Below, piece after piece: positions 55,885 to 64,000 of a stretch of DNA of 64,000 nucleotides. Source of the stretch: Caprella mutica. Lineage: Eukaryota > Arthropoda > Malacostraca > Amphipoda > Caprellidae. The stretch covers positions 32,358-96,357 of the forward strand of contig CANNZV010002482.1 in assembly GCA_947561585.1 (NCBI GenBank), read 5' to 3'. The notes under the pieces were generated by a model. It did no database searches, had not been told where the DNA came from, and saw only the letters and a program-made list of their open reading frames with translations. Numbering within the stretch: position 1 is the stretch's first letter; the number at the start of each line of letters is the position of its first letter. The position numbers were made by a program, and so were the translations under genes.

Positions 55885-57086
55885 CAGGAGGGCGCGAAAA
55901 AAGGAAACCATTTTCAAAGTATATACGTAGTTTATTTTACAACTATCGAATCTAGTAATTTTCTAAAAACACTGTTTTATTCGTCTACTTTTTCTGCATC
56001 TATCATGATAATCTGTTAAGAGTTACGACAAAAATTTAGCATCCTTCAGCGAATTAAAAAAAGGTAAATAAAAAGGGCTTGCGCGAGGACGAAAAACGCA
56101 AAAAGTTCAGAATAGGAATAATTTATTTCCATATGGTAGTGGTAAAAATTAAATCCCACTATTTTTCATTCAATTAACGTTTTTGTTATGGACTCTTTCA
56201 TTCATGGAAATACATCTTAATCACCAATCACGATGTTTTTTACAAAATTTGCATTTCTTTGCAGAAATCATTTGGCAAAATTTAGACAGTGCGGTAAATC
56301 AGTTCTAAGAGTTCGAGCCTTACATGCTTCTTGAAAGGATGATACTTCAGTCTTTACATCGTGTTTAACAATTCGGTGAAATGTCTCTCAAATGATTGAT
56401 ATTTTCGGGTTCTCAATAAACTATTCATGAAAAAGCTAGATTAATGTTTTCATGTGTTCATTCTTTTCTCCAGCGACATGATCACTTTTTGTTCAAATTT
56501 AAAGTGGTTTCTTCAGTTTTGAACTTATTAACATTTATCAATATGGTTTAAGTAGGTGGAAATCTTTCCAAAAAGTGTTTATTGTTCAAAATGAGGTTGA
56601 ATTCCTGTGTAAAGCTTCCAGTGTTTAAAAAATGTCACAACAAAAACTCTATTCTTTTGAAACCTGCATTTTGAGGGTTTCGAATATGAGATAAAAATTA
56701 ACGGCAAATGATTTTATAAAGATATCAATTTCATCTCAAAAACCAACTTTCAAATGGTAATTCATTGTTTTATTTCATCTTATTTGTTACAAAAAATAGT
56801 AAAATTTATTGTTTTTACATCCATATAAAATGAATTATACCTCTTCTGATTTTTTTTCGTATATTTCGTCCAGTGCAAGCCCTTTTTATTGACCTTATTT
56901 TAATTCGCTGTAGGACGTTTAATTTTTGTCGTAACTCTTAACAGATTATCAAGAAAGATGTAGAAAAAGTAATCGAATAAAATTATTTTTTTAGGTTTGA
57001 TAATTCCTAGGTTTGATAGTTTGTAAAAGAAACTAGTTTGAAAATGGGTTTCCTTTTTTTTTTTTTTTTTTTTTTGCGCCACCCTG
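55885..57086. mobile_element. Tc1/mariner-like element with long inverted ends (1.2 kb), non-coding
   Basis: TA on both sides of caggagggcgcgaaaaaagg (left) and gcgccaccctg (right). Arms of about 200 bp are diverged inverted copies: ctgttaagagttacgacaaa and gtcgtaactcttaacagatt, cagcgaattaaaa and ttttaattcgctg, agggcttgcgcgaggacg and its complement. No transposase frame. Confidence 0.7.
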
Positions 57087-57094
57087 TATTAGCG

Positions 57095-57217
57095 ACAAAT
57101 ACACGTTAAAAACTTAAATTAATACATTATAGCATGTACTGCGTTTCTTTTGATAGCTATGCAACATTTTAATGTAAAAAAAATTAAAGGGCTGCAATTT
57201 ACCTGCGTGAACCTATG
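57095..57217. mobile_element. Truncated copy of the GGGTCACGCAGGTAAATTGC MITE
   Basis: gctgcaatttacctgcgtga at the right, and agctatgcaacattttaatg matching inverted sequence at 54550 of the intact copy. The left end is lost against the mariner-like element. Confidence 0.6.
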
Positions 57218-59280
57218 CATGTAGCCTCTATTCAATGATCTGTGGCCAATTACCATCAGGTATTCAGCCATGTTTCGAATTGAGAACACGTTATTCGAGT
57301 AAATACACTAGTTCTACTAATAATTGCAACGGAAATCATTACCTTACCATCATGCCTATTATTTGTTTTGCAGATATTTTGATGATTTTTATTCGTATTT
57401 TATCGATGTGATTTTGATGGACACACAAAAAATTCTCATCTGTCCAAATGATTCAATTGGTAATGTTGGATGGAATTGCTGCAGAATCCACTGACAAATT
57501 TGCTATTAATTCTGTACTTTTCATTAAATGGTTAAACTGAAGTGTAACGAAAGAAATGGAAACCAAGTTAATATCTGACGATCCTCTACCAATGGGTTTT
57601 GATGGGTGAAATCTGGTGAGAAACTTTTCAGAGAGAGCAACTGGGGGTTTCTTCAAAGAAACTCTTCTCCACCTGAATCACTTCTTCTGTTCTTTTTGAT
57701 TTTGTTTCACGTAATTCCTTGTTCTCGTGCATGGAACCAGCCTCATAGAAAATCTGCAAACTGCTCCCTCCACAAACTGTTCTGAAAATCTTTTCTTAAG
57801 CTTCTCCACGAAAATAAACTCTTATTGTCATACACTTATTTATTTGGGAAAAGTTTATTGTCTGCCTCTACCATCTACTGCTGAGCACAGAGTAGCTTTT
57901 CTAAATCACTCCTTGTGTTCCATTTGTTGTGGCACTCTCACACCTCCAGAACAGACTCTGAGATTCAACCGTTACCATCTGAAGGGAACGTCATTGCCTT
58001 CGCGAGATCTGAAGGACGGTGAAGAGAAGGCAGCTTGGAAGTGATGAACAGATGAAGAATCAGGACACTGCAGATGAAGAGTCAATCAATTTACAGCAAT
58101 CATTGTCAAATGAGACAGAGTGAGATCAATAATCTCCCTCATTGAACACAACCATGAAGTTGTGAGCTTTTTCCGGTATCTTGGAGTGAAGCATGAATTC
58201 TCGGCGTACTGATGAGAGAAGATTTTTTGGCAAACTACAGTACGATCCATTTATTATCAAATTCAGAAAAACTTTTTTAAGGTTGAAGATCAATGCTAAT
58301 ATTAATAGGGTGATAAAATCCATTCTTTATGAACAAAATGACGAATATACAACTATACATAATGCGACTCGCAGTATTTTAAGTTCTCCCAATTCACAAT
58401 TTTAAAATGACGCTTCTGATGGAACGCAGTGTTCAATCATGTTCTAAGCAATTAAAACTAGATTAGATGCACTCGGTAGAGCGCATACCTTCGCCGCCGC
58501 TTATAAAAGACTTTGACCTCAACCTTTGACCCGTTCAATCCCAAAATCTAATAAACTTGTAACTGCATAATGATGAATCGTTCCACCAAATTTCGTGCAA
58601 TACTTTTTGAGTTATGAATGACCTTGACCTTGACTGTTGACCGGATCGGTCTGAAAATTCTACCAGATGGTTATTGGATATTGTCATATTGACCAATCGT
58701 CGTCTTACCAAATTTAAGGCAATTTAGTATACTGTAATTATGTTTCAGTTATGCGAATAACAAGATGATAAATGAAACAATGCCATCTAAAATATTACTT
58801 TCCGCATTCTGCTAAGGTAATAATAAAAAAACTGACATTTTTCATGGTCCGTAGATCTATATTTTGTAAATCAGACACATTAAAAAATTTGAAAAGTGTC
58901 CATTTTAGCATTTCCAAACATCGCAACTATATCTATGTTCAAAATCCTCTATGACTACACAAATATAGCGGATGTGAATGATATAATTATTATATTAATT
59001 CGTCTAGGAACGAACACTTCAAAATGTCCTCTCCGGGCTCCGTGAAAAAAAAAATGATATTACTGTACAATATTAGAGAACTATATAAGGACTTGGATAA
59101 TCAGACTGAAAATGGCATCAAATCTAGTTTATTATATTTTTTATATACTTTTAAAGTTGATACTGCAAATACCAAAATAGTACGATCAAGACTGTCACTG
59201 CTATTATATCAAGCTGAAAAAAAATTATTCTCTTAATTTATTTTCGATTAAAATTTTATAATTAAATATTGCTAGTTCGG
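57218..59280. other. Region with weak frames and a SINE-like segment
   Basis: 57440-58120 is less AT-rich, with several 60-105-codon frames (for example 57727-58044 plus), none recognisable. 58455-58740 has ctcggtagagcgcatacctt, like a tRNA D-arm/A-box, then gaccttgaccttgactgttgacc-type sequence, suggesting an old SINE; no B-box seen. Frames at 58193-58405 and 59024-59236 (+; RELYKDLDNQTENGIKS) are lysine/leucine-rich and could be exon relics, unproven. Confidence 0.35.
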
Positions 59281-59292
59281 CCTTCGTTTACA

Positions 59293-60425
59293 GGTCCCCT
59301 CCAATCATTTTTTATTGCTTTAATCAATGAGGCTAATGTTTCTTATCACTTTTATGCAATGCCCATTAAATTTTGCAACATATATTGAATTATATAACAT
59401 GTTTTGAAAAAAAATATATAATAAAAACTCTACAACAGCCATTTTACATCCGACTTACTAATTCTCAGTCCAAAGTAAAAGAATGTACACCGTTAATTTT
59501 GAATGTCAACAAGGTAGGTATAATCAAGATTATATTTTATTTTTCTTTAAAGGTATAAAATAGGAGAAACTTTTAATAAAAAAACATTTATTAACTTCAA
59601 GGAATAATGGACAGCCTAAATGAAGGCCACTTCATTAAGGTTGAAATTTGAAATCAAAACAAAGAGTGTACAATCTTTTTCTCCAGCGTCAGGTTAGTGA
59701 TTCGTACAATTGTTGCACACAAAGTATTAAAGACATACAGAAGTATATACACTGAACCGAATTTTATATTCTCTGCATATTTATGATCCTAGACCTTAGT
59801 TTTATAATATTATGGGATAAATTTATTTTTTCTCGGAGCCTAGAGACGACATTTAATGGTCCCCTCCAAACAATTTTTTTTTTCATTGCTTTAATCAACG
59901 AGGCTACTGTTTCTTATATCATTTTCTCTGCAAACCCCATGAATTTTGATAGCATATTTTTAATTTTATATACTTTTAAATATTTTTATAATCAAAACTC
60001 TACAATACCTTATATTTTACTTCCGACTTGCTAATTTTCAGTCTGAAGAAAATTCCAATAATTTTTAGAGGTTCCAATATTAATTGTACTTAGCATACTT
60101 TACTATTTATTTACCAAGGAAAAACTTATTATAGAAACATTTATATACTTCAGGAAACAATTAATATCTAAAGCGAATACTGAAAACGCATTGTTTGTTT
60201 ATAAAATTCAAATTTGAAATCAAAACAAAGAGTGTACAATCTTCTTCTTCAGCGTCAGGTTAGTGTTTCGGACAATTGTTGCACACAGAGTATTAAATAC
60301 TATAAAACACATAATAAAATATACGCTGAACCGATTTTTATGCGGTTTGCAGATTTATTATCCTAAAACTTAGTTTTATACTATTATGTAATGAACTTAT
60401 TTTTTCCCAGATCCTGAAAAGAGCC
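59293..60425. repeat. Two diverged tandem copies of a 566-bp sequence
   Basis: ggtcccctccaatcatttt at 59293 recurs as ggtcccctccaaacaattt at 59859. gaaatcaaaacaaagagtgt and acaatctt recur at 59651 and 60217 with the same spacing, as do cagcgtcaggttagtg and acaattgttgcacac. The copies carry many differences, so the duplication is old. No coding potential. Confidence 0.8.
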
Positions 60426-62003
60426 TTTAAGCATATTAAAGTTTCTGGAATATTTTTCTCCTACACAGAGAAAAAAGTTTACTCATATTTAATGGTGCAT
60501 CAATTTATGCTTTGAATCAATTTATTACGTGAGTTGCTTGGACTATATTCATGTTTTAACGTGTGTTAAAACAACTATGATGTGGTGTGTCACCAAACAT
60601 TAGTTAATTCAATTCATTTTATAGATTGAATCAACTTACTAAGAGAGTTAAAAGTTACTTTTTTGAGAATTTTAAAGTATATTGAAACAACTGTGACAGA
60701 GTGTATTATAGGACCTCTCTCTTTCTTTGGAGCATATGTGCAAACGCTGTGATTATTTAATTTGACATTCAAATGAAGAGCGATTTGCGACAAATTGAAC
60801 ATTTCTTTGCAAAAACCAGTGAGCAAAATTCATCTGCCGAGGAAGATCGGGTTCGAGAAGTTTTGTTCCGCTCGTGCATCTTCTAAAGATGCCACTCTAA
60901 ATCGAAAGTTACAATTCTGTTGACTGTAGATTGAATGAATGAAAGTGTGCAAAGTTTTACTGTAAGTGCGCTAACAAGTTTTTAGTATTTGTCATTAAAA
61001 TTATGCTTAAAGAAAACGAAGGACACACTGAAGGATTAGTTTAATAGGAGGAACAATTCGATTGTTTTTATATTCCAGTGGCATTTTAACAAATGGTTTT
61101 TATGATTAAAACCATTTTAAAAACGGTGGAGAGTTATTAATACATATTATAAAATTCTAAGTTTAACAAAAGTGCGCAAACACGTTTTCAGTATCGGTCA
61201 CTAAAAATACTGCTTACTGAAAAATATTGCATAAATTCAGCTGAAATTTTGTTCAGAGATGGAAAAAATGTTGAGAAACAAAATGTGCTTTTCCAATTTT
61301 TTGTAAGTCTAATAGTTTTTGAATTACAGCCTTTGAAACTTGGGTATCGTTTTTTTGGGACACCTTGTGTGTATATAGCTGACATTCAAATTAAACGGCG
61401 CACAAAACTTATAGAAGTATATGCAATTCAATTCCATATGCTTATAACAGCAAAATGTTGATAAACATAAGCAGCTTTGATTGAAACAGTAAATAAAAAT
61501 CCATAAAGGAGACCTTTCAGCTCAATTTTCAAATCTTTCGAGATGAAACTGTATAAATATAGGCTGTCTAACATATTTAAACTGCAGTTTGGGATGGAAA
61601 ATAAAAACTAAAATATATATTTTTCCATCGTAAACTTATTCTATGTGTAGCAAACACAAACAACGATAATAAGGTAATACTTAACAAAGATATAAAGTAA
61701 CTGTGGCTATAAGGAGGCATCAGTAAACACTTCCTCTTCCATAGAAGCAACCGTAGGAAACATCACAGCGCAAGATATTTTTGCGCAGATAACAGAAATT
61801 TATAAACTGAACTGCAGCTTCCTACTATTTCTCCAACCTTTGTCAATAAATAAATAAAAGCAATTTATTCCTAGAAAAACTACAGGAAGTCTGTCATCTC
61901 ATAAACCCTCTAATGATCATACTCGGGAAAACAATCTGAGATACTTATAGGTGTTCATGTTTACCCTATAAGATTTTTAAATTAAGTACAAAACCTATAA
62001 TAT
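60426..62003. other. AT-rich region with minor repeats
   Basis: A motif aagtgcgcaaacacgttttc / aagtgcgctaacaagttttt occurs at 60965 and 61171. ggtatcgtttttttgggaca and ccttgtgtgta near 61340-61375 resembles a Tc1/mariner end. No gene seen. Confidence 0.4.
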
Positions 62004-62435
62004 TGACACACTTATGTGTTTCAAGAGCTTGAAAGTATTTCGGTGCAATGCACTTTAGTTAAAATAATAGGAGTAATTTCAATGGATTATTTCTAAGTGC
62101 ATCATGCTGTAATGCTGAGACTCTAGGACTAGGTAAAGCTTATACAATGGAAGGATCTTAAAACGGACACCCTCTACAAAGAACAAAAAAAAACAGTTCT
62201 AAGAGTCATGTAACTCCTACAAATTATATGGATTAACCAATACTCTATTCTTCTACCATTCAAGTATCTAATCAAGTAGTCATACATTTATTATATTCAG
62301 AAATATTACAAATTACAATCAACGAAATCTTTTTCAGAAACATATATACTGTCCATTGTACGTGTTTTACCTGTATATATATTAAGTGCATCGCACATAA
62401 ACACTTTCAAGCTCTTGAAACACCTAAGTGTGTCA
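62004..62435. mobile_element. Foldback element with TGACACACTTATGTG ends (432 bp)
   Basis: tgacacacttatgtgtttca and agagcttgaaagt on the left; actttcaagctcttgaaaca and cctaagtgtgtca on the right. The inverted ends are 32-33 bp with two mismatches. Interior AT-rich, non-coding. Confidence 0.7.
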
Positions 62436-64000
62436 AAATTATAGCTGATGCACTTCAATGTCACATTTTGGTGACGAGATGAAATAGAAAAATGATTCGT
62501 ATCATGAAATATCGAAATTATAAATTCAACATAAACGAATTTTTCTATCGATATTTAAGGAACTGAGTAAATTATAGGTCCAAATTAATGAATTAATATT
62601 AACAATCTAGTTGTAGATTATATAATGACCCTGTTTTTATTTCTTAAGATTATACATGAATATAACTAACTAACAAATACCTAAGAGCAGGAAATTATAA
62701 TTGAAGAAACATCTATCTTTACCGTATGTAAATATCATACAATGCAACGGCCTACGTGAGAAGATTTAAACTCTATTAACTCGGTGTTTCTTTTTACAAG
62801 ATTTAGACAAATTCATGAAAATATGTAGAAAACTTAGGTTAAATCTAATAAAATTAAATATCTGAATTTAAATGATGAAAGATCAAGACAGGTATCTAAA
62901 TATCTAATCGCTTACAGTATACTTCTCAGTTTAGCTAGTTAGGTATGCGAAAGTTACACAGTCATCCCACTATTGCTTTTTAGGCCAAACAGTAAACTAG
63001 TGAGATACTATCTATGATTAATTAACTTCTGAACCTAGTAATCAAATACTGGAACTATATATTGAGATAGGATTTCCATATAATTTTTATCTATTGAAAG
63101 CAAAGAAATTGAAGAAGCAATTGCAAGGGACGCAGATTGAGTTGCTAGGCGTTTGGTAGTCCTATTCACTTGGCGTCATAAATGATACGTAATCACCAAT
63201 AAAACTCATATCGAATAACTGACATATGATGGTAACGTCATCATTACTCAAATTGAACTATTTTTACCAAAGAAATTGAATGAAATACCGATGTATCAAT
63301 GTTCTCGTTTTCTCAGATTAGCGAAATAGGTAGGTAGCAAATGGTGTTATGTTTGATTTCACTGATGAGGCCAGAGGAGCTAAAATACCTATTAGTAGCT
63401 GCTAGTCCTTTGGCTGAAGGCTAACGTGTGATCTTCAGAAGTATATTTGTTGCTACGGACACGTGTATTCGACTCAGAAGTAATATAATGCACCTCGTTG
63501 TAACTGTGCAAAAGTCTGCAAACTCAATAGCTAACTTTAAAGTATCAAATACATTTGATCGACGAATTAGGTCCTGGAGATGTATCATAATAGTAGTAAT
63601 GTACAATTAAATGTTATGATTTTATACATTATTAATGGTCATAAGTCTTGCTTAAATCACAATTTACCTCATTTTATACTACTTCTATTTTTGTTTTAGA
63701 CCACAAGAAAGTATTCAAGAAGAAATTCCATGATCGAAGCCCAATGTGCAGAAACTGTTACATTCTTATTTTCATCAATTACATCAAAGATTTCTAAACA
63801 GTCACTCGTCATGCTACTCTATTTTAAATACTTTTGTTAGTCATATAACTTCAGCACAAATATATTCACATTAGCCATGTTTAACCGAAGATAAACATCT
63901 ATGATAAAAACTCCAGTGCTTGGACCTATTTATGGATTATTTTAACTTTTTCTTAACTGATGACGGCTGAATATTACGTTGTCAATACTTGAATACGGAG
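62436..64000. other. AT-rich region, nothing recognised
   Basis: Only short overlapping frames. No protein, array or element end that I can support. Confidence 0.45.

Noticed and set aside
58455..58500. A functional tRNA gene
   Set aside because: Only a D-arm-like stretch is present; no anticodon arm, B-box or acceptor pairing.

Overview
This is eukaryotic, almost certainly invertebrate metazoan DNA. It is AT-rich, with GT-AG introns, dense short inverted-repeat transposons and many minisatellites. Nothing bacterial was seen. The taxon cannot be named from the sequence.

Two protein genes can be reconstructed, both on the minus strand. Every splice phase closes in each. (1) Positions 25650-51913 hold a complete 20-exon ASPM (abnormal spindle) orthologue of 3,948 codons plus stop. 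It has an N-terminal ASH-type domain, a long disordered region with two KEN boxes and an 11-copy acidic decapeptide array, the ASPM calponin-homology region, a very long IQ-motif region and a C-terminal helical/ARM-like part. About 45 IQ units in the largest exon are near-identical 69-bp tandem repeats. (2) Positions 1-23174 hold a PIX-type RhoGEF (ARHGEF7/ARHGEF6, COOL/PIX family) with SH3, DH and PH domains on eight small exons. A ninth exon starts inside the PH domain and stays open for 10,215 bp to the window edge without a stop, so the 3' end lies outside. That exon encodes at least 3,404 residues after the PH core, including about 170 copies of a charged decapeptide (consensus [10 protein letters not shown]) and several other in-frame arrays. 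This giant repeat-bearing PIX tail is the most unusual item here.

Layout: 1-10215, giant PIX exon; 10216-23174, the other PIX exons, with introns filled by 16-, 31-, 15-, 21- and about 50-bp minisatellites and a nested transposon pile in intron 1; 23175-25649, intergenic, with a 27-bp minisatellite; 25650-51913, ASPM, with 20-bp and 29/30-bp minisatellites and many MITEs in introns; 51914-55200, ASPM upstream region with another nested transposon cluster; 55200-64000, AT-rich repeat-derived DNA with no gene I can support.

The two genes have cytoskeletal roles: ASPM at spindle poles and microtubule minus ends, PIX as a Rac/Cdc42 activator that binds PAK and GIT. There is no sign that they work together. 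What they share is coding-sequence growth by tandem repetition in multiples of three bases. Non-autonomous DNA transposons are frequent. Many have intact 8-bp target duplications (hAT-like), at least one has a 9-10-bp duplication, and some have TA duplications (Tc1/mariner-like).
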